The notes beneath the pieces are model-generated. The model saw nothing but the letters and a program-made list of their open reading frames with translations, had not been told where the DNA came from and ran no database searches. 64,000 nucleotides of DNA from Pseudorasbora parva (Eukaryota > Chordata > Actinopteri > Cypriniformes > Gobionidae): NCBI RefSeq assembly GCF_024679245.1, contig NC_090189.1, positions 37,904,889 to 37,968,888 on the forward strand. The letters are read 5' to 3'. The translations under genes were made by a program, and so were the position numbers. Below, in pieces: positions 54,277-64,000 of this stretch (position 1 is its first letter; each line of letters begins with the position of its first letter).

Positions 54277-55925
54277 AAGTTTGATCGTTCTGCAGTTTTC
54301 TCCAAGATGGACCTTATATTACTCTATGTATCTCTTCCACAGTTTTATTTTTATTTTATTTTTATCCTAATAAGCTACAACCTCAGTAAGTGACAAGTTT
54401 GTGATTAAGCTGTGTCATTCTTCATAGCCCTGCATAGTGAAATCCCATTGGTCCAAAATCTCCTCTCATAACTGCACATTGAACATGTGTTTTCTGCTTG
54501 GTTAATTGTGTGACATTTCACAATTTGAAATGGACCAATGGACTTCATCTACTCTGAACTGAAACTGCTATTTATTACCTTAATTAGGTCTCTGAGACTA
54601 ATTAATATGTTAAACCACATTATTCTAAACTGAACTTAATCAGCATTATACAAAACAAAACATAGTTTCATTGCTAATCCTTCAAACATTTGTTGCTCTA
54701 AGTTAAAGCTCATAGTCGATTGTAGAGGTTGAGCACTAGTCGATTGAACTCGTCAGTAATTAGGCTCATGATGACCCACCAAAATAACAAGACCAGCCAG
54801 AGGCAAAGTCAACCTGATCTCAGTGTCTCCATGACGACAGCAGGCAAAAGGAAATGACCAGCAGACTTCCTAAATCTTAGTAGAGGAAGCAAGAAACAGG
54901 CAATTAAAACTTTCAAATACTAACTCTGGAGAACTTCATGGAAAAACTTTTTAGTCTTAGTGAAGTGTGCGATGCTAAAAATCGAGCAAGTCACCATGTA
55001 GTGCTAGTTTACACTCTTGCGCTCCAATGACTAAAGTAGGCATAAATTTCTAAACAAATAAATGAATGAATAATGAAATTGTGTTGTACACAATAGCACA
55101 CATGGCTGCAGTTTACGTTAATTGTCTTCACAAAAGGAAGCGAGGCAGGAGAGCTTTGTGTGTTCAGAGTAGGGGGTTGTCATTTCATTTAATGACTGGA
55201 ACTCCAGCTGCAGGGCTCTCATTATGTGAATGCTAGTCACGCTGCTCTATGCTGAAATGAAAAGGGGGCTTTAGAAGGCTATGACGGTGTCTAGCTGCTC
55301 ACATCAGTGCTGGGAAATTTGTCAGACCACCCCAACCTCTGGTTCTGAAGTTCAGAAACGTATACAGCAATGTCAGGGAAGGATGTGGACATACTTTAAT
55401 CAGCGCAAACATTACTGAATTAATTGCACTTGCAGTGTTGGAAACAAACAGTGCACTAAATCTGGTAAATCTGGTAAAATACTAACTTAGACCAGCATGA
55501 ATTTCAATACATAAAAAAAAAATAAGCTAGCTGTTCTGGGAGAGGATTGGCTCAAAATCCTTCTAGACACTGTGCAAACAAATGTATGCCGTATTGGCTG
55601 CAAACGGAGGCCTACATGTACATTTTTTTTTTTTTAAATATTGTGGTCTAAAAACAGGTGTTCCAATTTCATTTTCAGACCCTGAATATGGATATTTCTG
55701 CCTATCAAATTCCAAATAAAACATTTATATAAACAACAGTTGCCACATGTAAAATATTATTGGTCTCTTTGTATTAAGAAATATCCAAACACCAATCTTT
55801 ACAGAAGTCTTCACTTAAAGGTCTTTTAGTGACCAAAAACACCATTGAACATGAAAAGAAGTTAAAAAATCATTTTAAATTTGAACATTTCATAAAAAGA
55901 CAGGAACACAAGTGTTTAGCCTACT
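54277..55925. other. Long non-coding gap
   Basis: No element ends or coding signal were recognised over 1.6 kb; it may be unique host sequence. A T13 run is at 55,624-55,636. Confidence 0.4.
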
Positions 55926-55929
55926 TTAA

Positions 55930-56472
55930 GGGTTAGTTCACCGAAAAAAGAAAATTCTGTCATACTTACCCTAATGTCGTTCGACACCCATAAGACCTTG
56001 GTTTATCTTCGGAACAGAGTTCCAATATGCGTATTGATTCATGATTCAGATCGCGTGTCAAACTGTCAAAATCACGAGACATTGGCGATCCGAATCATGA
56101 ATCAATAGGCTGATTCATAACTATTCTAATCTTTATTTGAGGACTGAAAACAAACCCGGAAGAGAAGACAATGCTGAATAAAGTCGTAGTTTTTTTTATA
56201 TTTTTTACGACCAAAATTTATTTTTGATGCTTAAGGAGATTCTAATTAACTAACTAATGTCCCAGATGGACTACTTTGATAATGTTTTTATTCCCTTTCC
56301 GGAAAGGGACAGTACACCGTACATACATTCAATGGAGGAACAGAAAGCTCTTGGTCTAAATATAAAATATCTTAAACTGTGTTCTGAAGATGAACAGAGG
56401 TCTTACGGGTTTGGAGCGACATTAGGGTAAGTAATTATTGACAGAATTTTCATTTTTCGGTGAACTAACCTT
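55930..56472. mobile_element. Palindromic MITE with TTAA duplications
   Basis: The left end GGGTTAGTTCACCGAAAAA and the right end (inverted AAGGTTAGTTCACCGAAAAA) pair over more than 60 bases, including the CCTAATGTCG block. TTAA flanks both sides (55,926-55,929 and 56,473-56,476). The class is Kolobok-like or piggyBac-like. A smaller internal inverted repeat (GATTCATGATTC and GAATCATGAATC) surrounds 56,036-56,108. Confidence 0.8.
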
Positions 56473-56666
56473 TTAACATCAAATTACATAAGTGAATTGA
56501 AAATTGAGAAATTATTAATTTTAAAGTTTTATATCTTTATATCTGGAACAATATGTCTTAGGGTTATTGCAAAACAAGCAATTATTATAGACAGAATTTT
56601 CTCTGCATGTCTCTCACTGGTGGAATGGTCTGTAAAACATCATGGGTAATGTAGTTTCTCACTTTC

Positions 56667-57536
56667 ACTCTTGTATGCAGGCAAGAAGACGAAGGCAGCA
56701 GAATAATATTAAACTAAGTTTATTGATGAAGGGGTGAAGGGACATACTGCAGCGGATAGCACGCAAGTCCATGGCGAACGTTTTTGATGACTTACCAAGG
56801 GGGAGCCAGCAGGACGAGGGAACCAAATGTGGTAGCAGTCAAGACTAAGCTGCCAGGTTGATAGCCAAGATGTAGCAAAGAGATCAGAGGCTGGAGGCAG
56901 AACCATATAATCTTCATTTGCAGATGTTGCTGGTGTTTGCATGACCTGCAGGTTGACGTCATAGCAGGGCTTCCATGGAGATGATGCAGGCCTGCAAACC
57001 ACCGGCAGCGATAGTGCTGGAGGACTGGCTGAGTTCTGAAGTGGCGTAGCTAGGAGTCTTGAGAAGGCCATAGTCAGGAACACACAGTTAATACAGCTCA
57101 TTGAAAAAGTGAATTCCCAGTCTATAATATCCTCTGTGCTGTGTTTAAACAGTGGTAAATCCGAACAGACAGGCATATCAAAGTTCAAACAATTCTTATA
57201 ATGCAAAACAACCAGGTGGGACAGGGTGGGAATCAACAAGGCCCCATCAAAGTCCATCAGCCAGTCCGCTGTTTTTCGTTCCCTCTGATGGCACTGGCTC
57301 ACACCCCTGGTCAGATTCTTTGGGGAGTTTCTCCTCCGCAAGATCCTCAGGGTCTCCTCGTCAAGGGAGCTAATGATGGCAAGCTGAAAAATCTCCCTCA
57401 GATAAATAAAAAAATTATGATGAACGCTGATGAACTTTGCTCGCTCATCTGTCACTGTTGTATGCAGGCAAGAAGACGAAGGAAGCAGAATAATATTCCA
57501 AACAATTAAGTTTACTGATGAAAGGTAGACAGACAG
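56667..57536 (-). repeat. Pair of direct repeats, possible retroelement remnant
   Basis: About 65 bases around TGTATGCAGGCAAGAAGACG occur at 56,671-56,733 and again at 57,460-57,526. On the minus strand each has AATAAACTTAG or a close form and ends GCCTGCATACA, so they could be the ends of two LTRs around a 720-bp interior. The interior open frame (minus, 57,551-56,709) has no recognised domain. Confidence 0.45.
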
Positions 57537-58186
57537 ACAGTGCAAACACAACTACACATAACGGTGAGCAGAAAGAGAATGAAAGCAAACTTAAGTAGCA
57601 AACAATATGATTAATACAACACAGATGGCACAAATTAACTAATAATGGCCGTGACCAAAGACACGTGATAGATGAAAACAAACTGAAGGTCGTTAAAAAC
57701 AGAAACTATCAGAACATAATAGTGACACTAACCATCAATTAATTTATGAAACAATCATTTAAAAATACATTAAAATAACGAGGGCTGATGGCTTCGGCAA
57801 AATAATTTACCATCGATTAGCAACCACAGAACTCACAGTATCTCTATCTTTAAAGGTTCATAGGTGATCATTAAAATCAAATTCCCTATGGAGAAAATAA
57901 ATGGCGTGTTTATTTCCAAAACCTGATTTCTATAAGCTGAGATGTGGTGTAGATCTTATTCTGTTTAGTCAAAGATTTGTCAATGCTCACTACAGCCTTG
58001 TGTGAAGCATTACAATAACACATAAAGTTCCATTTAGTTTTTGACTGTTTAGAATATCACAGAAGTAAGATATGGAGCCTTTAACTTGATGTAAGTTAAA
58101 TGAACAGTTTTGCTTCTCTCTAAAAATCATATTTTGACCTACCCATTTAACAGCTGTTGTTCAACTATGCAGGTCTGTGGACAGAA
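57537..58186. other. Non-coding gap
   Basis: No recognised feature apart from CAGA repeats at 57,528-57,540. Confidence 0.4.
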
Positions 58187-58540
58187 AACGTCTCAGGTTA
58201 CGTATGTAACCCTAGTTCCCTGAGGGAACGAGACGCTGCGTCGAAACGCTGTGAGAACGCCTCTGCGTTAATGCGTCGTGAAGCGCCTGTAGAACCATTC
58301 CATCGGAAAAAAGATTGATCGTCGGCGTGATGACGTCATCGACAGGAAGCTATAAAGCGTCCGTGAAAACAAACAGGAACTAACTTCTGATAAAGCCTGA
58401 AGTAAGTGATCACGGACACGCCGGGAGTATGGCAGAGCGACGCAGCGTCTCGTTCCCTCAGGGAACTAGGGTTACATACGTAACCTGAGACGTTCCCTTT
58501 CGGGGAACTCGAGCTGCGTCGAAACGCTGTGAGAACGCTT
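58187..58540. repeat. DIRS left inverted terminal repeat and internal complementary region
   Basis: The outer end 58,187-58,253 (AACGTCTCAGGTTACGTATG onward) is the reverse complement of 58,436-58,495. Bases 58,493-58,538 are the reverse complement of the right element end (63,390-63,435). The internal region therefore covers both outer ends joined head to tail, with AAC shared, which is the template that completes the circle in the DIRS replication model. Confidence 0.9.
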
Positions 58541-58598
58541 ATACCCACATCGCCATAGGACCAAGTGTCTCGTATGTGTGAAGCCGAAGCGCACACGG

Positions 58599-59640
58599 TT
58601 ACGAAAGTACCTGTGCCCCAACTGTAGATGCCAGGTCTAGTTCATAGAACCTGACAAAGGTTAAAGGAGATGACCATCCGGCCGCGTTACAAATATCGTG
58701 GAGGGAAGCCCCCGACAAAAGTGCTTTTGAAGCAGCCATACCCCTGGTTGAATGCGCCCGGACAGCCAGTGGAGACGGCTGCCCGGCCGCCTCATAAGCA
58801 AGTGAGATGGCCTCGACCACCCACTTGCTCATCCTCTGCTTAGATACTGGGGCCCCTTTCTTAGGGGGCCCGAAACAGACAAACAGCTGATCAGTTTTCC
58901 TCCACAGGGCAGCTCTGTGGACATAAGTATCTAACGCCCTGACAGGGCACAGCAGATTCAATCTTTCCTGGTCTGACGTCGTGAAAGGAGGAGGACAGAA
59001 CGCCTGAAGAGTGATGGGGCCCCGTGGGCTCGTAGGAACCTTGGGGACATAACCCGGCCTGGGATGCAGAAATGCTTTCACCATCCCAGGCGCAAACTCT
59101 AAACATGAGGGCCCTACAGACAGGGACTGAATATCTCTTATTCTCTTTAGAGATGAAATAGCCAACAAAAATACCGTCTTGAGGGTAAGGAACTTATCCG
59201 AAACCTCCTCCAAGGGTTCGAATGGAGGCTCGGACAAGCCCCGTAAAACAATGGCTAAGTCCCATGCTGGGACCCTCGAGTGCATCACAGGCCTCAACCT
59301 TAAAGTGCCACGGAGGAAACGTGTAATCAGAGGGTGTCTTCCCAAAGACACTCCACCGAAAGGGACGTGGAAGGCACCCAAGGCCGCCACGTACACCTTT
59401 ATTGTGGAGGGGGTCAACCCTGCCGAGAACCTTGCCTGCAGAAACTCCAGCACTGTACCAACCGGGCAGTTAACTGGGTCCCACTGGCGTTCTCTGCACC
59501 ATGCTGAGAAAAGTTTCCATTTCAGAGCGTACAGTTTCCTCGTGGACGGAGCTCTGGAGTGAAGGATGGTCTCTACGACCTCGGCCGAGAGACCTTCCTC
59601 TATGAGCCTATCCCCCTCAGAGGCCAGGCCCACAGTTTCC
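58599..59640 (-). CDS. DIRS tyrosine recombinase
   Basis: This enzyme would insert the circular DNA copy. The real protein begins near 59,640 (EGLSAEVVETILHSRAPSTR); the frame upstream to 60,302 overlaps RT/RNase H and is a shadow. The N-terminal SAM-like part is KWKLFSAWCRERQWDPVN to PSTIKVYVAALGAF. Catalytic residues are R in LKRIRDIQSL, H and R in AHSTRGMAASKAL, and Tyr in FVRFYELDLA. No internal stop is present. The start overlaps the end of the RNase H frame (stop at 59,600), the usual DIRS arrangement. Confidence 0.9.
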
Positions 59641-61684
59641 ACATCTGCGGGCGTGGGTGCAGGAATCTCCCGCCCGCCTGAGAGAGTAGATCCCTCCTGG
59701 TCGGAATCTCCATCGGAGAGCCTTCCAGGAGAGATATCAGGTCCGAGAACCATACTCGGGTCGGCCAGTACGGAGCCACTAGAAGTACCTGGGCCCCGTC
59801 CCGGCGTACCCTCTCCAGAACTCCTGGAGGCAGGACAATCGGGGGGAAGGCGTACAGAGGTAGCCTCGGCCACTCCTGTACCATGGCAGGAGAAAACCAC
59901 TGCGGGCAGTGGGAATTCTCCGCCGAAGCAAATAGGTCTATTTCCGCTTTCCCATAAACCTTCCATAGGAGCTCCACCACCTCTGGGTGGAGTCTCCATT
60001 CCCCGGGCCTCGGCCCCTGTCTCGACAGGCTGTCTGCTTCCTGATTTAGGACCCCAGGGATATATACTGCTCTGATTGACAGCAATTTCCCCTGGGCCCA
60101 CAGGAGGATCCGATGTGCCAATTTGTCCAAAGGACGGGACCTCAGACCCCCCTGGTGATTTATGTAGGCGACCACCGACGTGTTGTCTGTCCTGACTAAC
60201 ACATGGTGGCCCCTGAGGTCGGGCAGGAACTGTTTCAATGCAAGAAACACTGCGAGCATCTCTAGCCGATTTATGTGCCAGTGCCGCTGATGTTCCTGCC
60301 ATAGACCCTGGGACGAGCGACCACTCATGGTCGCCCCCCCCAGCCCGTGAGAGAGGCGTCTGTCGTTAGCGTTACGCGACGAACATGAGCCCCCAACACG
60401 GGACCCTGAGATAAAAACCCCGGGTTTTTCCACATGACCAGAGCACGTAGGCATCGCCGCGTGACTTTGATCCTGCGGAGCGGATTTCCCCTCGGGGAAA
60501 ACCCTTTCGTTTTGAGCCACCACTGCAGTGGCCTCATGTACAGTAGGCCAAAAGGTATCACGTTGGACGCTGCTGCCATGAGACCTAACAGTTTCTGGAA
60601 CTGTTTCACAGTGACGGCCCGGCCTAGCTTCTGTTCTTTGACGGCTGCCAGGACCGATGCTATGCGTGTTGGCGATAATTGCGCCCGCATAATTACCGAA
60701 TCCCAGTTCACACCTAGAAAAGTGGTTCTCTGAGCCGGAGAAAGCACACTCTTCTTGGCGTTCAGCCTCAACCCCAGCTTCGACATGTGGGCGAGAACAG
60801 CATCTCGATGCTGAACCGCCATCTGCTCTGTATTCGCTAGAATCAGCCAGTCGTCGATATAGTTCAGTATGCGGATGCCCTGTAGACGCAGCGGCGCCAG
60901 AGCTGCATCCACACACTTGGTGAACGTGCGGGGTGACAGTGCTAGACCGAAGGGAAGTACACGATATTGGTATGCCTCTCCCCCGAAGGCAAACCTCAGG
61001 AACTTCCTGTGATGTGGAAGGATGGAGACATGAAAATACGCATCTTTGAGGTCTATGGTGACAAACCAATCCTCCGATTTGACCTGCGCTACAATCTGTC
61101 TGAGTGTAAGCATCTTGAATTTGAGCTTGGCCACCGAGCGATTCAATAGCCGCAGATCTAATATCGGGCGTAAGCCCCCATCCTTCTTCGGCACGATGAA
61201 GTAACGGCTGTAAAAGCCAGACTCCCTGCTGGGAGGGGGAACCCTCTCTATAGCCCCTTTTTGCAGGAGTGTCTCTACTTCCTGTGCCATTACCAGAGCC
61301 TGCTCCGGGCCCACCTCTGTAGGTAGGACACCGCAGAAAGGAGGTGGCCGACTTCTGAACTGAATGGCGTACCCCTTTTCTATTATCTGCAGGACCCAAT
61401 GAGATATATTTGATAGACGTTTCCACTCGTCTAGAAAATCTACTAAGGGAACCAGCCTCTCGAGGCTGGCCTCTGGTGTATTTTGAGCAACAAGCACAGT
61501 GCCCTGAAGCGGCGGACCGGCAGGGAACGACTGACTTGACTGCTCGGGGGCCCCCCGAAGGGGGTGCGGACCACCCTCGGGTGGCCCGCGGAGACCGACT
61601 GCGCCCCGGCATTGCGGCGGGGTTGGCAGCGCGGCCCCCCGAGGGTGCCGTAGGGAAGCGGGTACCGTTGGCAGGGGTAAACAC
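59600..61684 (-). CDS. DIRS reverse transcriptase and RNase H
   Basis: RT is read from 61,497 or slightly upstream to 60,325: motifs FIVPKKDGGLRPILDLRLLN, VTIDLKDAYFHVSI, YRVLPFGLALSPR and the catalytic YIDD near residue 212. It ends with TDASLTGWGG, the start of RNase H. After this a run of eight C (plus 60,334-60,341) shifts the frame; RNase H goes on in the other frame (INRLEMLAVFLALKQ, VRTDNTSVVAYINHQGG, LNQEADSLSR) to 59,600. The last 130 residues (EIDLFASAENSHCPQWFS, LLVAPYWPTRVWF) form the region that follows RNase H in DIRS, sometimes compared with methyltransferases; its role is not settled. The break may be a mutation or a sequencing length error. Confidence 0.88.
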   Translation of the reverse strand: MFTPANGTRFPTAPSGGRAANPAAMPGRSRSPRATRGWSAPPSGGPRAVKSVVPCRSAASGHCACCSKYTRGQPREAGSLSRFSRRVETSIKYISLGPADNRKGVRHSVQKSATSFLRCPTYRGGPGAGSGNGTGSRDTPAKRGYREGSPSQQGVWLLQPLLHRAEEGWGLTPDIRSAAIESLGGQAQIQDAYTQTDCSAGQIGGLVCHHRPQRCVFSCLHPSTSQEVPEVCLRGRGIPISCTSLRSSTVTPHVHQVCGCSSGAAASTGHPHTELYRRLADSSEYRADGGSASRCCSRPHVEAGVEAERQEECAFSGSENHFSRCELGFGNYAGAIIANTHSIGPGSRQRTEARPGRHCETVPETVRSHGSSVQRDTFWPTVHEATAVVAQNERVFPEGKSAPQDQSHAAMPTCSGHVEKPGVFISGSRVGGSCSSRNANDRRLSHGLGGATMSGRSSQGLWQEHQRHWHINRLEMLAVFLALKQFLPDLRGHHVLVRTDNTSVVAYINHQGGLRSRPLDKLAHRILLWAQGKLLSIRAVYIPGVLNQEADSLSRQGPRPGEWRLHPEVVELLWKVYGKAEIDLFASAENSHCPQWFSPAMVQEWPRLPLYAFPPIVLPPGVLERVRRDGAQVLLVAPYWPTRVWFSDLISLLEGSPMEIPTRRDLLSQAGGRFLHPRPQMWKLWAWPLRGIGS
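60334..60341. repeat. C8 tract at the RT/RNase H frame break
   Basis: Eight C on the plus strand lie exactly where the RNase H reading changes frame. Confidence 0.8.
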
Positions 61685-61731
61685 CGCTTCCCTACGGGGG
61701 AACCACCCTCAGCGTCCTGGTGCTTCTGGCG

Positions 61732-63119
61732 TCAGGAACGCTTCGACGAGGCCTTCTTGGCGATCAGGACTGTCCGCAGATCAGCCCTGCCCCTCGAAGG
61801 CCTCGCCTGAGAGCGCCGCCCCTCGTCCCCGCGCTGAGGGGGAGCTCGAGCGGCGACGCTCTGCTTTTGTTGCGCCCTGTGAGCGGAGCTCGTACTCGGC
61901 TTGGGCTGCCTGATGTCAGCGGCAGCCCCAGGGACCTGGACCCGGAGAGGGAGAAACTGCTTTAGCGCCGCAGCTTGCTTCTTTGACTCCTGGAACCTCT
62001 CAGTGACAGTGTGTACTGCGTCACCGAAGAGGCCACCAGGAGACAGCGGCGCGTCGAGCAGGAAGCTTTTCTCCCTCTCCTTGATTTCAGTGGGGTTGAG
62101 CCATAAATGCCTCTCCGTAGCCACCAAGGCTGCCATAGAGCGGCCAACACATCTGGCCGTCTCCTTGGTGGCCCGGAGAGCAAGATCAGCTGATGTTCTG
62201 AGCTCATTTATAATATCCATAGTATGCAGGCATGCAGCAGCCTGACCTGCCGCCGAGTACGCTTTGCCCACCAGTGCCGACGTTGTTTTTAATGGTCTGG
62301 TGGGCAAAGTCGGGGCCTTCAGGGACGATGCCGAGGAAGGCGAGGGATGGCTCGCGAGCGTCTCTTCTACCTTTGGCATCGCCCCATGATGTTGCTGTAG
62401 ACCGAAGTCTGAGGGCTGAACACACGGTATGATGCCGGTCTCCTCCATGACTTTGCCACCTCGGTGTGCAAATCATGGAAGAACGGCAGGCCCCGTCGCT
62501 GAGGTTCTGAAGCGCGAGCGGGCAGGAATCTTTCATCTAATTTACTAGACTTTCTTCTTCCTGCCTCAGATCTTTCTATGGGCCAGTCAATATTTAGTCT
62601 GGCCACAGCTTGCGTTAAAACCTCAACGAGCTCCTCACTCGCAGGGGACTGAGGTGGCGAATCTTCAGTCGCGATGCTCTCAACGTCCACCTCCTCGGAG
62701 CTGGATAGTTGGAGCACCGGCGACTCTCTCGGGGGGGAAGAAACCGCCATGCGTGCTTCCATACCCCGAGAAGAGCCGCTGGATGGTGCAGGTGAGGGCA
62801 GAGATAAGGCAGCGCCCGTCTCTAACCCCTCTGCAACATCCAATTGTGATCCCCACGACTGCAGCCTTCGCTCCGCCTCGGCGGAAGCGGGACCAGAGCC
62901 GCGGGGAACACGAGCCGAGGCACCCTCCTCGAAGAGTGCCCGGCGGGAGCGCAGCGTTCTCAGTGGCATACGCTCACAGTGCTCGCAAGCAGCCCCCTCG
63001 AGGGCTGCCTGGGCATGCTGCGCTCCCAAGCAGGCTACACAAAGAGAGTGTGTATCCCCGCTCGTGATGTAGCGTGGGCAGGGATGAACACACCTCTTAA
63101 AGCTGCTTTCACTCGCCAT
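61732..63119 (-). CDS. DIRS ORF1 (Gag-like), one frame break
   Basis: It starts at ATG 63,119 (MASESSFKRCVHPCPRYI) with Cys/His pairs CVACLGAQH and CEHCERM near the N-terminus, a likely zinc-binding part typical of fish DIRS ORF1. A Ser/Pro-rich region follows. The conserved block RGLPFFHDLHTEVAKSW lies near 62,480. Around 62,380-62,430 the frame changes and continues with MPKVEETLASHPSP to the stop at 61,732. The C-terminus is Arg/Ser-rich and basic (ARPSRGRADLRT). A single small indel explains the break. Confidence 0.82.
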
Positions 63120-63258
63120 TTTACTCTATCTATTTTATTTTCTCTTTGTTTGTTAATATATACTGCAATATTTAACAAAAGGGTGGAAAATCTCTGGATA
63201 TAGACAGACAAAAACACCAAATAGACAGACAGGTTCACACAGATCGCTTGCTGAAGGC

Positions 63259-63435
63259 TCAGAAGCTAGTTCCTGTTTGTTTTCACGGACGCTTTATAGC
63301 TTCCGGTCGATGACGTCATCACGCCGACGATCGATCTTTTTTCCGATGGAATGGTTCTACAGGCGCTTCACGACGCATTAAAGCAGAGGCGTTCTCACAG
63401 CGTTTCGACGCAGCTCGAGTTCCCCGAAAGGGAAC
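63259..63435. repeat. DIRS right inverted terminal repeat
   Basis: The reverse complement of 63,259-63,414 matches 58,235-58,390 with few changes. It holds a CTATAAAGCGTCC motif on the minus strand (about 63,286-63,298) that may act as the promoter TATA box. The outer 20 bases (CGAGTTCCCCGAAAGGGAAC) match only the internal complementary region. Confidence 0.88.
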
Positions 63436-64000
63436 TGCCAATCATTTCTTGAAATGCTTTCCTGTAATGAACAACATGATGTCTCATCTAGACCAGAGGC
63501 TTTTGACCAACAAAACAACTACCACCTCTGCCCTGTCAAGTTCAAACAATTAAGCAAAAAGTGGAGTAGCATCTCTGATCCTCGACACAGCACAAGTCTT
63601 TGACATCACAGAGAGCTGTCAAAACATTAGCTGCAGACTCGTTCACCCCCGCTCATGGCTGTTGACATTTTGTACACTCTTTTGCTACCTAACTAGATAA
63701 AGTTTGGCTTGGATGGTTTGAGAAAATCCACTTCTTCAAAGCAAAGTGCTACCTGACAGGCTTATATTCATCTCTCTTTTTTTCTCTTGTTGTTGTGTGT
63801 AGGGGAGGGATGATTTTTAGCTTTATTGTGAACAAACCTAGCATTTCACTGAAACGTTGACTAAAAGGCGGAATTTCAAGAGATTTGTTTTTTTTGAAGA
63901 TGGCAGATCGGGCTTACAGGAAGCTGAAATGTTATGAGTCTAACCCTTATGAAAAAGAAATACCCTAGTTTATAAAAAAAAAAAAAAAAAATTTAAGGAA
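63436..64000. other. Non-coding right flank
   Basis: No coding signal or element end was recognised. An A19 run is at 63,973-63,991, close to the window end. Confidence 0.45.

Larger units (their letters stand above)
58187..63435 (-). mobile_element. DIRS-type tyrosine-recombinase retrotransposon, nearly complete
   Basis: Three coding regions on the minus strand (Gag-like, RT/RNase H, tyrosine recombinase) lie between inverted terminal repeats. Left and right repeats match over about 155 bases (58,235-58,390 and 63,259-63,414). An internal complementary region lies just inside the left repeat. There is no target duplication, no LTR and no DDE integrase, as expected for DIRS elements, which integrate a circle by recombinase. 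Only about two single-base frame breaks were seen, so the copy is young. Confidence 0.92.

Noticed and set aside
54277..55925. Host exon in the 1.6-kb repeat-poor stretch
   Set aside because: I looked for splice-flanked conserved coding runs and found none; without comparison to other species nothing can be claimed.
56709..57551. 280-codon minus-strand frame as a gene
   Set aside because: It has no recognised domain, mixed low-complexity composition and spans a direct repeat pair.
59600..60302. N-terminal 220 codons of the long recombinase frame as protein
   Set aside because: They overlap the RNase H coding region in another phase and do not look like protein; the recombinase similarity begins near 59,640.

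Overview
The window is vertebrate and almost certainly from a teleost. The repeat mix (PIF-Harbinger, TTAA-target Kolobok-like, hAT-like and Tc1/IS630 DNA elements, L2 and L1 LINEs, tRNA-derived SINEs, Ty3/Gypsy including a Gmr1-type element, and a DIRS-type tyrosine-recombinase retrotransposon) best fits a cyprinid such as zebrafish or carp relatives; this is inference, and the species cannot be read from the sequence. I found no convincing host gene: every long open frame belongs to a transposable element or is a by-product of simple or tandem repeats.

Layout. 0-4.1 kb: a long interspersed repeat cut by the window edge, a PIF-Harbinger element keeping a MADF/Myb-like exon, then AT-rich DNA. 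4.1-12.1 kb: a nested stack, outermost a Harbinger-like element with TAA duplications, inside it a CACTG-ended element, inside that a very young Ty3/Gypsy retrotransposon (320-bp LTRs differing at about one base), plus a small retroposon. 12.1-15.3 kb: a decayed THAP-type zinc-finger exon and a TTAA element that received an hAT-like element. 16.0-18.8 kb: a Tc1/mariner-like element filled with three later insertions, one a Harbinger element. 18.9-20.6 kb: an inverted-repeat element carrying about 32 copies of a 42-bp minisatellite. 21.3-26 kb: a SINE with perfect target duplication, a second copy of the window-edge repeat, an L1 piece, and the LTR-gag-protease end of a second Gypsy element. 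27.2-29.8 kb: an IS630/Tc1-like element with a three-exon, damaged DD34E transposase that has an RG-rich N-terminal tail. 34.1-37.5 kb: a broken Gmr1-type Gypsy element in which integrase precedes reverse transcriptase. 39.4-44.6 kb: a long L2-type LINE with an esterase ORF1. 44.8-57.7 kb: minisatellite, MITEs, SINE, LINE and Tc1 fragments. 58.2-63.4 kb: a nearly complete DIRS element with inverted termini and an internal complementary region.

The genes do not form a host pathway; they are mobile-element modules for copying (RT, RNase H) and integration (DDE integrase or transposase, tyrosine recombinase, APE endonuclease). The value of the window lies in insertion chronology, element architecture and the decay state of each module.
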